From Paraburkholderia haematera (GTDB lineage Bacteria; Pseudomonadota; Gammaproteobacteria; Burkholderiales; Burkholderiaceae): a stretch of DNA of 64,000 nucleotides. Shown in pieces: positions 9,061-18,868 of the stretch. A model generated the notes under the pieces. The model was not told the origin of the DNA. It worked only from the letters and a program-made list of their open reading frames with translations, and did no database searches. Positions within the stretch are counted from its first letter, which is position 1; each line of letters opens with the position of its first letter. The stretch lies in the NCBI RefSeq assembly GCF_905220975.1, contig NZ_CAJNBK010000026.1:23640-87639 (forward strand), read 5' to 3'. The translations under genes were made by a program, and so were the position numbers.

Positions 9061-9576
9061 ATGACGGATCCGTCCTCAACACCCGACTCAGAGCTCAGCG
9101 TGTATCAGCTAGGCGAAAGCGTCGGCTATCTGCTCTCGCGAGTGAAATCGACAATGTCGAACCTGATCACCCAGCGCAGCATGGCCGAGTTGGGTATTAC
9201 CAGTCAGCAAGGCAGCATCCTGTTCATGGTAGCGAGCGGCAAGTGCTTGCTGGCGGCCGAACTGGCGCGTGAATACGGCATTGACGCCAGCGCCGTCACG
9301 CGTCTGGTCGACCGCCTGGAGAAACGTGGCCTGCTGACCAGAGTGCGCAGCAACGAGGACCGGCGGGTCGTACGGCTGGCGTTGACACCGGAAGGTCATG
9401 CGATCGCGGCCAAAATGCCCGCCATTTTCAACGGCGTAATTGACAGTCTGCTGGGCGGATTCACGCCAGAAGAAGTGGGCTTCCTGAAGAGCATGCTACG
9501 CCGCGTACTCGTCAATTCCGGCGAACATACGGGACTCACCCGTGATGCAGCAAGCAATTTTGACAGCAAATCGTAA
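9061..9576 (+). CDS. MarR-family transcriptional regulator of the efflux operon
   Basis: This 171-residue protein has the MarR winged-helix layout. The recognition-helix region is followed by the wing motif RSNEDRRVVRLALTPEG, which is typical of the family. MarR repressors of EmrAB-type pumps release DNA when they bind pump substrates. The gene is first in a plus-strand cluster with an outer-membrane factor, a membrane-fusion protein and an inner-membrane transporter. It probably represses the cluster and itself. The ligand cannot be read from sequence. Its stop lies 50 bases before the next gene. Confidence 0.9.
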   Translation: MTDPSSTPDSELSVYQLGESVGYLLSRVKSTMSNLITQRSMAELGITSQQGSILFMVASGKCLLAAELAREYGIDASAVTRLVDRLEKRGLLTRVRSNEDRRVVRLALTPEGHAIAAKMPAIFNGVIDSLLGGFTPEEVGFLKSMLRRVLVNSGEHTGLTRDAASNFDSKS

Positions 9577-9625
9577 TAAATTGCTTGCAGCGTCCATCAT
9601 TACATTCCACTCAAAGAGTCGAGCG

Positions 9626-11149
9626 ATGAAATCCCTTTCCCTGTCCGCGCCCGCGCTTTCGAGCCGGGCCGCTGTCGCCGCCGCGGTGACGGCGCTCGCC
9701 CTCACGGGGTGCGCGAACTACTTCGGTATGAAGAGCGACAAGCAGATCTCGTCGCCGGCTCAGTACGAGTCCGCCCAGAGTCTGTCGGGCCAGGGCGGCC
9801 AGTGGCCGTCGCTCGACTGGGCCGGCCAGTTCGGCGACCCGCAGTTGCCCAGGCTGATTGCAGAGGCGCTGGAAGGCAGCCCTTCGATCGCTCAGGCGCA
9901 GGCGCGCCTCGCCAAGGCTTCGTCGTACATTGAAAGCTCGCGCTCGGCGCTGTACCCGAAGGTCAACGGCAGCTACTCATGGAACCGCGAGCTGTTCTCG
10001 GAAAACGCGCTCTACCCGCCTCCGTACGGCGGCACCTGGTATAGCGAGAACAACGTGCTGGCGAGCGCCTCGTGGGATCTGGACCTGTGGGGCAAGAACC
10101 GCCAGCGCCTGGGCCAGGCCGTGTCGCAGGAAAAGGCCGCGCAAGCCGATATGCAGCAGGCGCGCGTGACGCTCGCCGCCTCCGTGGCAAGCACCTACAA
10201 CCAGCTCGCTCAGCTGTACGCATTCCGCGACATCGCCGCGCGCGAAATCGCCAACCGCCAGGATATCGGCCGCATCACCAACGGACGCGTCAGCGCCGGC
10301 CTCGACACCAATGTGGAGCGGGAAACCGCAAACGGCAACATCGCAACCAGCCAGTCGAACCTGACCGACCTCGACGGCCAAATCACCGTGGTGCGCTATC
10401 AATTGGGCGCGCTGCTCGGCAAGGGTCCCGATCGTGGCCTGCAGATCGCCAAGCCGGTTCTGACCACTGGCGACACAGTAGCGCTGCCGAACAACCTGCC
10501 GGCCGACCTCGTGGCACGCCGCGCTGATATCGTCGCCGCACGCTGGCAGGTCGAAGCCGCGATGCACGACGTGAAAGAAGCGAAAGCCGAGTTCTTCCCG
10601 GACGTCAACCTCGCGGCCGGCGTCGGATTCGATGCGTTCGGCTGGGGCCGCTTTCTTAAGGCGGGCAGCCGTCAGATGCAATTCGGTCCGGCAATTCACC
10701 TGCCGATCTTCGACGCCGGCGCGCTGCGCTCGCAGTTGAAGGGCCGCTACGCCGACTTCGATCTCGATGTGGCGAACTACAACCAGACGCTGATCAATGC
10801 CCTTTCGGATGTCGCGACGCAAGTGTCGTCGATCCGTTCGATCGACCAGCAATCGGGCGACGCCCAGCGCGCGCTCGACGCGTCGACCAAGGCCTATCAG
10901 CTCGCGGTGATCCGCTATAAGGCGGGCTTGTCGGAACAACTGCAGGTGCTGACGGCCGACCAGAACCGCCTTGCCGCCGAACAGACGGTAACGAGCCTGA
11001 AGATGCGCCGCCGCGATTTGCAGATCGGTCTCATCAAGGCGCTCGGTGGCGGTTTCGACGCAACGCAGACCGGCCTCGTGGTGCCGACCGATGCTCCGGC
11101 ACCGGCGGCCGCGGCATCGGCCACCGCCGCGACCGCCGCTGCAAACTGA
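9626..11149 (+). CDS. NodT/OprM-type outer-membrane efflux lipoprotein
   Basis: This is the outer-membrane channel of a tripartite pump. The signal peptide ends in a lipobox ALTGC, so the mature protein should begin with a lipidated cysteine. Two repeated outer-membrane efflux domains of alternating coiled-coil and beta-strand segments follow. The protein has 507 residues from the ATG at 9626; the in-frame start at 9542 would put 28 extra residues before the signal peptide. The C-terminus ends in an Ala-rich stretch. It lies 76 bases before the membrane-fusion gene, in the same operon, and probably connects it to the outside of the cell. Confidence 0.93.
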   Translation: MKSLSLSAPALSSRAAVAAAVTALALTGCANYFGMKSDKQISSPAQYESAQSLSGQGGQWPSLDWAGQFGDPQLPRLIAEALEGSPSIAQAQARLAKASSYIESSRSALYPKVNGSYSWNRELFSENALYPPPYGGTWYSENNVLASASWDLDLWGKNRQRLGQAVSQEKAAQADMQQARVTLAASVASTYNQLAQLYAFRDIAAREIANRQDIGRITNGRVSAGLDTNVERETANGNIATSQSNLTDLDGQITVVRYQLGALLGKGPDRGLQIAKPVLTTGDTVALPNNLPADLVARRADIVAARWQVEAAMHDVKEAKAEFFPDVNLAAGVGFDAFGWGRFLKAGSRQMQFGPAIHLPIFDAGALRSQLKGRYADFDLDVANYNQTLINALSDVATQVSSIRSIDQQSGDAQRALDASTKAYQLAVIRYKAGLSEQLQVLTADQNRLAAEQTVTSLKMRRRDLQIGLIKALGGGFDATQTGLVVPTDAPAPAAAASATAATAAAN

Positions 11150-11225
11150 AGCCACATCGACGCGACCCACACTCGCACGAACATCCGAATAAACGACGAC
11201 GCTTGAGAGAACCCGGAGCACATCA

Positions 11226-12452
11226 ATGAGCACCCCCCAGCAGCCCGCGGCCCCCGCACAATCGGCGAACAACGGCAAACGCAAGCGCATGATGACGCTG
11301 CTCGTCATCGTGATCCTGATCGCCGCGGTCGCCTACGGCCTTTACTACTTCCTCGACGCACGCTTCCATGAAGACACCGACGACGCGTACGTGAACGGCA
11401 ACGTCGTACAGATCACGCCGCAAGTCACCGGCACGGTTGTCGCCGTGAACGCGGACGACACGCAAACGGTGAAGACTGGCGACCCGCTCGTCGTACTCGA
11501 TCCGGCCGACGCACGCGTCGCGCTCCAGCAAGCCGAAGCGAATCTCGCACAGACGGTGCGCCAGGTTCGCGGCCTGTTTGCCGACGACAACCAGTATCAG
11601 GCGCAAGTTGCCCAGCGCCAGGCCGATCTGTCGCGCGCTCAGGACGACCTGAAGCGCCGCATGACGGTCGCACAAACCGGCGCCGTGTCGGCAGAAGAAA
11701 TTTCGCACGCCCGCGACGCCGTGAAGAGCGCGCAGGCCGCCGTCGACGCCGCCCAGCAGCAACTGGCCTCGAACCGCGCGCTGACCGCCAACACCACGAT
11801 CGCGAATCACCCGAACGTGCAGGCCGCCGCCGCGAAGGTGCGCGACGCCTATCTGGCCAACGCGCGTAACAACCTGCCGGCGCCGGTCACGGGCTACGTG
11901 GCGAAGCGTTCGGTGCAGGTCGGCCAGCGCGTCTCGCCCGGCACCCCGCTGATGGCCATCGTGCCGCTGGGTGGCGTGTGGGTCGATGCGAACTTCAAGG
12001 AAGTGCAACTGAAGCACATGCGCATCGGTCAGCCGGTCGAGTTGACGGCCGACGTGTACGGCTCGTCGGTGGTGTACCACGGCAAGGTGGTCGGCTTCTC
12101 GGCGGGTACGGGCTCGGCGTTCTCACTGCTGCCCGCGCAGAACGCAACCGGCAACTGGATCAAGGTGGTGCAACGCCTGCCGGTGCGGATCGCGCTCGAC
12201 CCGCAGGAACTTGAAAAGCATCCGCTGCGCATCGGCCTGTCGATGCAAGCCGACGTGAACATCAAGGACGGCAACGGCGGCGAGCTGGGCCAGGCGCCGA
12301 ACACGGTCTATCAGACCAACGTGTTCGACAAGTACGGCGATGAGGCCGACGCTGAAATCGCTCGCATCATTTCGGCAAACGCAGGTCCGAACGGCGGCTC
12401 GCAGAAATCGGATCAAGCCGGCGCCGCAAAGCCCGCTGCAAAGTTGATGTAA
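11226..12452 (+). CDS. emrA: EmrA-type HlyD membrane-fusion protein
   Basis: This is the periplasmic adaptor of the pump. A single membrane helix near residues 20-42 is followed by the hallmark DDAYVNGNVVQITPQVTGTV, which starts the lipoyl-like half-motif. A long coiled-coil hairpin (about residues 98-180), the second lipoyl half (about 215-240) and a beta-barrel domain complete the 408 residues. The ATG at 11226 follows a CGGAG box. It belongs with the MFS gene 31 bases downstream, a pairing typical of EmrAB-like drug efflux. Confidence 0.94.
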   Translation: MSTPQQPAAPAQSANNGKRKRMMTLLVIVILIAAVAYGLYYFLDARFHEDTDDAYVNGNVVQITPQVTGTVVAVNADDTQTVKTGDPLVVLDPADARVALQQAEANLAQTVRQVRGLFADDNQYQAQVAQRQADLSRAQDDLKRRMTVAQTGAVSAEEISHARDAVKSAQAAVDAAQQQLASNRALTANTTIANHPNVQAAAAKVRDAYLANARNNLPAPVTGYVAKRSVQVGQRVSPGTPLMAIVPLGGVWVDANFKEVQLKHMRIGQPVELTADVYGSSVVYHGKVVGFSAGTGSAFSLLPAQNATGNWIKVVQRLPVRIALDPQELEKHPLRIGLSMQADVNIKDGNGGELGQAPNTVYQTNVFDKYGDEADAEIARIISANAGPNGGSQKSDQAGAAKPAAKLM

Positions 12453-12483
12453 GCGGCGCGACGATTCATAAAAGGCTTTTTTA

Positions 12484-14046
12484 ATGGCTCAGGCTCAGGC
12501 GCAAGCCCCTCATCCGCCGCTCGAGGGGGCGCAACTGGTGATCGGCACCATCGCGGTGTCGCTCGCCGTGTTCATGAACGTGCTCGACACGTCGATTGCG
12601 AACGTGTCGATCCCGTCCATTTCGGGCGACCTCGGTGTGTCTTCCGACCAGGGCACATGGGTGATCACGTCGTTCGCGGTGGCGAACGCGATCTCCGTGC
12701 CGCTGACCGGCTGGCTCACCGAACGCGTCGGTCAGGTACGCCTGTTCATGGCGTCGATCATCCTGTTCGTGATCTCGTCGTGGATGTGCGGCCTCGCGCC
12801 CACCCTGCCGTTTTTGCTTGCCTCGCGCGTGCTGCAAGGCGCCGTGGCCGGCCCGATGATTCCCCTGTCGCAAACGCTGCTGCTCGCCAGCTATCCGCGC
12901 GCCAAGGCGCCGATGGCGCTATCGATGTGGGCGATGACCACACTGATCGCGCCCGTGGCCGGACCGATTCTCGGCGGTTGGATCTCGGACAACATCTCGT
13001 GGCCGTGGATCTTCTACGTCAACATTCCAGTCGGCGCGATCGCTGCAATAGCAACGTGGACAATCTTCCGCAACCGCGATTCGGTCATCAAAAAGGCGCC
13101 GATCGACGGCGTCGGTCTCGGCCTGCTGATTCTCTGGGTCGGCTCGTTGCAGGTGATGCTCGATAAGGGCAAGGACCTCGATTGGTTCTCGTCGACCACG
13201 ATTGTCGTGCTGGCGCTGGTCGCGGTCATTTCGCTCGCGTTCTTCATTGTGTGGGAACTGACGGCCGAGCATCCGGTGGTCGATCTGTCGCTGTTCAGCC
13301 GGCGCAATTTCACGAGCGGCACGATTGCGTTGTCGATTGGCTACGGGCTCTATTTCGGCAACCTCGTGTTGTTGCCGTTGTGGCTGCAAACCGATATCGG
13401 CTACACCGCCACCGAAGCGGGTCTCGTGATGGCGCCGGTCGGCGTGTTCGCCGTGCTGCTCTCGCCGATCACCGGCAAGGTGTTGCCGCGTACCGATCCG
13501 CGCTATATCGCGACCTTGTCGTTCCTTGTATTCGCGCTGTGTTTCTGGATGCGCTCGCGTTATACAACCGGCGTCGATACGTATTCGCTGCTGTTGCCGA
13601 CGCTGATTCAAGGTATCGGTATGGCCGGGTTCTTTATTCCGCTGGTGTCGATCACGCTGTCGGGCTTGCCGGGCAACCGGATTCCCGCGGCGTCCGGTTT
13701 GTCGAATTTCGTGCGGATCATGTGCGGCGGTATTGGCACGTCGATTTTCCAGACCGCGTGGGATCACCGCACCATCATGCATCATGCGCAACTGGCCGAA
13801 CAGGCGAGCGCATACAACCCGGTGTTCGATCAGTCCATCCGGCAGATGGGTGCGGCGGGCTTCAGTCAGCCGCAGGCGTATGGCCTGTTCAATACGATGG
13901 CTACGCAGCAGGCTGCGCAGTTGGGTGTGAATGATCTGTTCTTTGTATCGGCGGGGATCTTTGTCGCGCTGATCGCGCTGATCTGGATGGCAAAGCCGGA
14001 ACGCGCCGGTGGTGACGCGGGTGCGGCGGCCGCGGCGGCGCATTGA
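12484..14046 (+). CDS. emrB: EmrB-type DHA2 multidrug transporter (MFS)
   Basis: This inner-membrane proton/drug antiporter has 520 residues and about 14 predicted membrane helices. It carries the LDTSIANVSIPSI motif in the first helix, which marks the DHA2 family, and the loop motif GWLTERVGQVR. It is the last gene of the marR-OMF-emrA-emrB cluster and is followed by a strong terminator. With EmrA and the outer-membrane factor it should export hydrophobic toxic compounds. The substrate is not readable from the sequence. Confidence 0.95.
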   Translation: MAQAQAQAPHPPLEGAQLVIGTIAVSLAVFMNVLDTSIANVSIPSISGDLGVSSDQGTWVITSFAVANAISVPLTGWLTERVGQVRLFMASIILFVISSWMCGLAPTLPFLLASRVLQGAVAGPMIPLSQTLLLASYPRAKAPMALSMWAMTTLIAPVAGPILGGWISDNISWPWIFYVNIPVGAIAAIATWTIFRNRDSVIKKAPIDGVGLGLLILWVGSLQVMLDKGKDLDWFSSTTIVVLALVAVISLAFFIVWELTAEHPVVDLSLFSRRNFTSGTIALSIGYGLYFGNLVLLPLWLQTDIGYTATEAGLVMAPVGVFAVLLSPITGKVLPRTDPRYIATLSFLVFALCFWMRSRYTTGVDTYSLLLPTLIQGIGMAGFFIPLVSITLSGLPGNRIPAASGLSNFVRIMCGGIGTSIFQTAWDHRTIMHHAQLAEQASAYNPVFDQSIRQMGAAGFSQPQAYGLFNTMATQQAAQLGVNDLFFVSAGIFVALIALIWMAKPERAGGDAGAAAAAAH

Positions 14047-14085
14047 GGGTTTAGGCTCGTTACGCAGCAGCAGATGACGTAAAAA

Positions 14086-14123
14086 AAAAGGCGGGACCGC
14101 GTGGTAGCGGTCCCGCCTTTTTT
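14086..14123. terminator. Bidirectional terminator between emrB and truB
   Basis: An 11-base GC-rich stem (14090-14100 with 14107-14117) and a 6-base loop are flanked by a run of A on the left and a run of T on the right. It can terminate emrB on the plus strand and truB on the minus strand. Confidence 0.92.
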
Positions 14124-14190
14124 CTTGTGGCGCGTGGTGGTGCATGGTGGCGCGCCGGCAGATTCGCAGGTTGACCGGCGAGCTAGCGAC

Positions 14191-15126
14191 CTAGCTCTCC
14201 GCGGTGACCACCAGCCGCTCCGGCGCCAATACGCCCTCGCCTTGCTTCGCAACGCCGAGCAGCCGCCCTTCAGCTGCATACACGCGGACGCGGGGCGCAT
14301 TCACAGCATCGCCGGTGATGGTCAACTCGGAGAGCTTCAGACGTTGCCCATGCAGGAAACGCCGGGTCGCGTCTTCGTCGAGTGTGACGAGCGGGAAGGT
14401 GGACAGCAATGCATCGACCGGCTGCAGCCATGCATCGCGCTCGCTTTCCGTCGCATCGGACAACGCGTCGAGCGTCACCGAATTCTCCAGCGTCAGCGCG
14501 CCGACGCCCGTACGCCGCAGCGCGACCAGATGCGCACCGCAACCGAGCGCCTCGCCAATATCCTCGGCAAGCGTGCGCACATACGTGCCTTTGCTGCACG
14601 TCACGCGAAACGTCACGTCGGGCAACGCGCAGGCCAGCATATCGAGCGCGTGAATCGTCACCTGACGCCCTTCCCGCTCGACCGTCTGGCCGGCGCGCGC
14701 GTACTCGTACAGCGGTTTGCCGTCGCGCTTGAGCGCCGAATACATCGGCGGAACCTGGACGATCACGCTGAGAAATTTCAGCATAGCCGCCTGGACGGCC
14801 GCCTGATCGCACGTCACGTCGCGCGTATCGATTGCTTCGCCTTCGGCGTCGCCGGTGGTCGTGCGGATACCGAGGCGCAGGGTCGCCTCATAGGTCTTGT
14901 CGGCTTCGAGCAGATCTTGCGAAAACTTGGTCGCCTCGCCAAAACACAGCGGCAGGAGACCGGTGGCGAGTGGATCGAGCGTGCCGGTGTGGCCCGCTTT
15001 TTTTGCCAGATAGAGACGCTTCGCGCGAATCAGCGCGTCGTTGCTCGACAGGCCGAGCGGCTTGTCGAGCAGCAGCACGCCGTCGAGCGCGCGACGCGGC
15101 ACGCGGGGGCGTTGAGGTGCGGTCAT
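14191..15126 (-). CDS. truB: tRNA pseudouridine-55 synthase TruB
   Basis: TruB converts U55 in the T loop of tRNAs to pseudouridine. The 311-residue protein has the catalytic D51 in the GHTGTLDPLATGLL motif and the usual DKPLGLSSN start. The KGTYVRTLAEDIG motif follows, and a C-terminal PUA-like region is present. It is the last gene of rimP-nusA-infB-rbfA-truB and ends at the shared terminator with emrB. It lies about 100 bases after rbfA. Confidence 0.96.
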   Translation of the reverse strand: MTAPQRPRVPRRALDGVLLLDKPLGLSSNDALIRAKRLYLAKKAGHTGTLDPLATGLLPLCFGEATKFSQDLLEADKTYEATLRLGIRTTTGDAEGEAIDTRDVTCDQAAVQAAMLKFLSVIVQVPPMYSALKRDGKPLYEYARAGQTVEREGRQVTIHALDMLACALPDVTFRVTCSKGTYVRTLAEDIGEALGCGAHLVALRRTGVGALTLENSVTLDALSDATESERDAWLQPVDALLSTFPLVTLDEDATRRFLHGQRLKLSELTITGDAVNAPRVRVYAAEGRLLGVAKQGEGVLAPERLVVTAES

Positions 15127-15232
15127 GTCAGACAGACAGAGTCTTCGAAGTGGACGGAAACAGCGCTAAATGAACGGCAACTGAGCTCTTGCAACGGAAG
15201 TATTGCAGCCCGGAACGCGGATAACGGAGCGT

Positions 15233-15598
15233 TCAGTCTTCTTTCGCGCGATTGGCGTTCGCCTCGTCGATCAGACGGGACATTTCAACGGCTCGTTCAA
15301 TCGTCTGGTCGTAATGGAAATGCAGCGTCGGCACGGTATGGATGTGCAGGCGCTTGAACAGCTGATTGTGCAGATGGCCGGCCGCGTGCGTGAGCGCTTC
15401 GAGCGTCTGTTGCGGGTCGCCGGTCAGCGTCGTGAAGTACACCTTCGCGTGCGCGTAGTCGGGCGTCAGCTCGACGCTTTGAATCGTGACGATGCCAATG
15501 CGCGGGTCCTTGACCTCGCGCAGCAGCTCGGACAGGTCGCGCTGGATCTGATCGGCGATCTGCACGTTGCGATTGGGAGAAGAACGTTTTTTAGGCAT
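15233..15598 (-). CDS. rbfA: 30S ribosome-binding factor A
   Basis: RbfA is a small KH-like protein that binds the immature 30S subunit and helps process the 5' end of 16S rRNA. The 121 residues match the family, with KDPRIGIVTIQSVELTPDY near the start and the RIDEAN-like end (RLIDEANANR). It follows infB by about 200 bases, a gap that contains two stem-loops including a likely terminator. It precedes truB in the same operon. Confidence 0.95.
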   Translation of the reverse strand: MPKKRSSPNRNVQIADQIQRDLSELLREVKDPRIGIVTIQSVELTPDYAHAKVYFTTLTGDPQQTLEALTHAAGHLHNQLFKRLHIHTVPTLHFHYDQTIERAVEMSRLIDEANANRAKED

Positions 15599-15660
15599 GA
15601 TGTTTGTGTGATCCGTTCTGACGGATGCAAAAAAGTTGTTCGCGCGGCGCCGTAGGGGCT

Positions 15661-15694
15661 GCTATCCGAGCGGCATGAAAGCGGCTCGGATAGC
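15661..15694 (-). other. Stem-loop in the infB-rbfA gap
   Basis: Eleven-base perfect arms (15661-15671 and 15684-15694) surround a 12-base loop. No T run follows on either strand. It lies about 65 bases before rbfA and may be an RNA-processing site or part of the rbfA leader. The function is inferred. Confidence 0.45.
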
Positions 15695-15740
15695 AACGGT
15701 AAATCGCCGCAGGCGCTATGCGCGACAAACGCGCCGGCCC

Positions 15741-15784
15741 AAAAACAACGGGCGGAGCGGGCGTTAAAGCCCGCTCCGCCCGTT
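15741..15784 (-). terminator. Terminator-like hairpin directly after infB
   Basis: A perfect 16-base stem (15747-15762 with 15769-15784) and a 6-base loop are followed on the minus strand by GTTTTT. It begins 19 bases after the infB stop codon. This has the form of an intrinsic terminator inside the operon, so rbfA-truB should be expressed partly by readthrough or from another promoter. Confidence 0.75.
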
Positions 15785-15802
15785 TTAGCCGTGCCGCGTG
15801 AA

Positions 15803-18775
15803 TTACAGCGTACGCGCGACTTCGGTAACCTCGAAGACTTCGAACTGATCGCCTTCGACGATATCGTTGAAGTTCTTGATCGACATACCGCACTCGAAGC
15901 CCTGACGGACTTCCTTCACGTCGTCCTTGAAGCGCTTGAGCGAATCGAGCTCGCCCGTGAAGATGACGACGTTGTTGCGCAGCACGCGCACCGACGAGGA
16001 GCGCTTGACGAAACCGTCCGTGACCATACAGCCGGCCACCGCACCGATCTTCGGTACCTTGAAGACCTGACGCACTTCGACCGTACCCGTCACGACTTCG
16101 CGCTTCTCCGGTGCCAGCATGCCCGACATCGCGGCCTTCACTTCATCTACTGCGTCATAGATGATGTTGTAGTAGCGAATATCGACGCCGTTGGTTTCCG
16201 CCAGCTTGCGCGCCTGTGCATCCGCACGGGTGTTGAAGCCGATGATGACCGCCTTCGACGCCGTAGCGAGGTTGACGTCCGACTCGCTGATGCCACCCAC
16301 GGCGCCGTGCACGATCTGCACGCGAACTTCGTCGGTCGACAGCTTGAGCAGCGACTGCACCAAAGCTTCCTGCGAACCCTGCACGTCGGCCTTGACGATG
16401 AGCGGCATGTACGCCACTTCGCCTTCGCCCATCTGTTCCAGCATGTTCTCGAGCTTCGCGGCCTGTTGCTTGGCCAGCTTGACGTCGCGGAACTTGCCTT
16501 GACGGAACAGCGCAACTTCACGCGCCTTGCGGTCGTCCGGCATGACGATGACTTCTTCACCTGCTTGCGGCACTTCCGACAGACCCTGAATCTCAACCGG
16601 GATCGACGGACCTGCCGACTTGGTCGGCTTGCCGGTTTCGTCGAGCATGGCTCGCACGCGACCGTAAGCGCTACCTGCCAGCACCACGTCACCGCGGTTC
16701 AGCGTACCCGACTGGACCAGGATCGTTGCAACCGGACCCTTACCCTTATCGAGCTTCGCTTCAATGACCAGACCCTTGGCCGGCGCTTCGACCGGTGCCT
16801 TCAGCTCGAGCACTTCGGCTTGCAGCAGCACGTTTTCCAGCAGTTCGTCGATACCCGCGCCGGTCTTGGCCGACACCGGTACGAACGGCGATTCGCCACC
16901 GTACTCTTCCGGCACGACGCCTTCCGCGACGAGTTCCTGCTTCACGCGCTCCAGATTCGCATCCGGCTTGTCGATCTTGTTGATCGCGACGACGAGCGGC
17001 ACGCCGCCTGCCTTCGCGTGGGCGATTGCTTCCTTCGTTTGCGGCATCACGCCGTCGTCGGCTGCGACCACCAGAATCACGATGTCGGTTGCCTTTGCAC
17101 CGCGAGCACGCATGGCCGTAAATGCTTCGTGGCCCGGCGTATCGAGGAACGTGATGACACCGCGCGGCGTTTCGACGTGATAGGCGCCGATGTGCTGCGT
17201 AATCCCGCCCGCTTCGCCCGCTGCAACCTTGGCGCGGCGGATGTAGTCGAGCAGCGAAGTCTTGCCGTGGTCGACGTGGCCCATGACCGTGACGACCGGC
17301 GGACGCGGCAGTGCTTCTGCGTCCGTGATTTCGCCTTCGACCAGCATGGCTTCCGGATCGTCCAGTTTGGCCGCAACCGCGTGGTGGCCCAGTTCCTCGA
17401 CGATGATCATCGCCGTTTCCTGGTCCAGCATCTGGTTGATCGTGACCATCTGGCCGAGCTTCATCATCGACTTGATGACTTCCGAGGCCTTGACCGCCAT
17501 CTTGTGCGCCAGATCGGCGACCGTGATGGTTTCCGGCACGTGCACTTCACGCACGATCGGTTCGGTCGGCGCCTGGAACGTGGTGTTCTGATCCTGATGC
17601 TTGCCGCGACCCTTCGGGCCACCGCGCCAGCCGCGATCGACGCCGCCACTGGTATCGCCACGCGTCTTGATGCCGCGGCGCTTCGCTGCGTCGTCCTGCC
17701 AGCCGCCCTTACCGCCGCCCGGCTTCTTCTTGTCGCCAGCCGACGGCGTGGTCGTGGCAGCCGGAGCCGCAGCAGCCGGCTTCTTGGCTGCCGGACGTGC
17801 CGGCGCTGCGCCTTCCGGACGAGCCGGCTTGTGCAGCGTGCCCTTGGCTTCCGCGGGCTTGACCGGCTCAGCGGGCTTCGGTGCCGGTTCCGGCGCCTTA
17901 ACCTGCGCCTTGCGCGGCGTGTTCATCATTTCGCGAATCGCACGCGCTTCGGCTTCTGCAGCCGCACGGCGCTTGCTGATTTCTTCCTGCTCGGCGCGCG
18001 TTTTCTCGGCGGCCTGACGCGCTGCGTCTTCCGCTTTCTTCGCCGCTTCGCGTTGTGCCGCCCGTTCTGCCGCAGCGCGCTCGTCGTCCTGCTCGCTTTC
18101 CTTGGCAACTGCCGGCTCTGCAGCCTTGGCCGTTACCGGTTCAGCCTTCGACGCCGCCGGCTGGGCAGCCTGCGCCGGCTTCGCAGCCTGAGCCTGTTCG
18201 CGAACAGCCGCTTCGGCCGCAGCCGCCGCGCGCTTCTTCGCCGCTTCTTCTTCCGCACGACGGCGCTCGGCTTCAGCAGCCGCTTCGCGCGCCTGACGTT
18301 CGGCTTCTTCGCGTTCGAGTTGTTCCTGACGCGCCTTCAACTCCTGAGCCTGCTTTTCGAGCAGCTCCGCTTCGTGACGAGCTTCCTCTTCACGACGCTG
18401 GAGTTCCAGATCGTCGGCGTCGACGTCGGCCTCGGCCACATGATTCGATGCATCGCCGCCTTCAGCGGCGGATTCGTCGCGGCGGACGAAAGTGCGCTTC
18501 TTACGCACCTCGACCTGAATGGTGCGAGCTTTGCCCGTCGCGTCGGATTGCTTGATCTCCGACGTATGCCGTTTCGTCAGCGTGATCTTGCGCTTGTCCG
18601 CATCAGTCGAGCCGTGAGACTTGCGCAAGTGGTCGAGCAGACGCGCCTTGTCCGTTTCGGACAAGCTGTCGTCTTCGCTCGCTTTAGTGACGCCTGCTGC
18701 CTGAAGCTGCTCAAGGAGCACGCCTGCAGGCATTTTCAGTTCCGCGGCAAATTGGGCTACGTTGTTACTCGCCAT
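15803..18775 (-). CDS. infB: Translation initiation factor IF-2
   Basis: IF-2 brings fMet-tRNA to the 30S subunit and promotes subunit joining. The 990-residue protein starts with an IF2 N-terminal domain (MASNNVAQFAAELKMP), then a long Ala/Glu/Lys-rich linker (about residues 100-380). A second IF2N segment precedes the GTPase domain, whose G1 motif GHVDHGKTS is near residue 495. The VTFLDTPGHEAF and NKIDKPDAN motifs follow, then the C-terminal tRNA-binding domains. AGAGGA precedes the ATG. It lies just after nusA in the operon. The long linker is typical of Burkholderiales. Confidence 0.97.
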   Translation of the reverse strand: MASNNVAQFAAELKMPAGVLLEQLQAAGVTKASEDDSLSETDKARLLDHLRKSHGSTDADKRKITLTKRHTSEIKQSDATGKARTIQVEVRKKRTFVRRDESAAEGGDASNHVAEADVDADDLELQRREEEARHEAELLEKQAQELKARQEQLEREEAERQAREAAAEAERRRAEEEAAKKRAAAAAEAAVREQAQAAKPAQAAQPAASKAEPVTAKAAEPAVAKESEQDDERAAAERAAQREAAKKAEDAARQAAEKTRAEQEEISKRRAAAEAEARAIREMMNTPRKAQVKAPEPAPKPAEPVKPAEAKGTLHKPARPEGAAPARPAAKKPAAAAPAATTTPSAGDKKKPGGGKGGWQDDAAKRRGIKTRGDTSGGVDRGWRGGPKGRGKHQDQNTTFQAPTEPIVREVHVPETITVADLAHKMAVKASEVIKSMMKLGQMVTINQMLDQETAMIIVEELGHHAVAAKLDDPEAMLVEGEITDAEALPRPPVVTVMGHVDHGKTSLLDYIRRAKVAAGEAGGITQHIGAYHVETPRGVITFLDTPGHEAFTAMRARGAKATDIVILVVAADDGVMPQTKEAIAHAKAGGVPLVVAINKIDKPDANLERVKQELVAEGVVPEEYGGESPFVPVSAKTGAGIDELLENVLLQAEVLELKAPVEAPAKGLVIEAKLDKGKGPVATILVQSGTLNRGDVVLAGSAYGRVRAMLDETGKPTKSAGPSIPVEIQGLSEVPQAGEEVIVMPDDRKAREVALFRQGKFRDVKLAKQQAAKLENMLEQMGEGEVAYMPLIVKADVQGSQEALVQSLLKLSTDEVRVQIVHGAVGGISESDVNLATASKAVIIGFNTRADAQARKLAETNGVDIRYYNIIYDAVDEVKAAMSGMLAPEKREVVTGTVEVRQVFKVPKIGAVAGCMVTDGFVKRSSSVRVLRNNVVIFTGELDSLKRFKDDVKEVRQGFECGMSIKNFNDIVEGDQFEVFEVTEVARTL

Positions 18776-18868
18776 TCATTCCTCTTAATGCAAGGACCGA
18801 TTCCTTGCGGTTAGCATCTTGTCATGCGGCCTAACGGCCGCGTCAATTTAGTGCGCCATGGTCATTTC

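Noticed and set aside
15791..18814. 1007-residue open frame opposite infB
   Set aside because: It is the antisense shadow of infB. The composition (Arg, Asp, Leu, Phe runs) reflects the complementary strand of a GC-rich gene.
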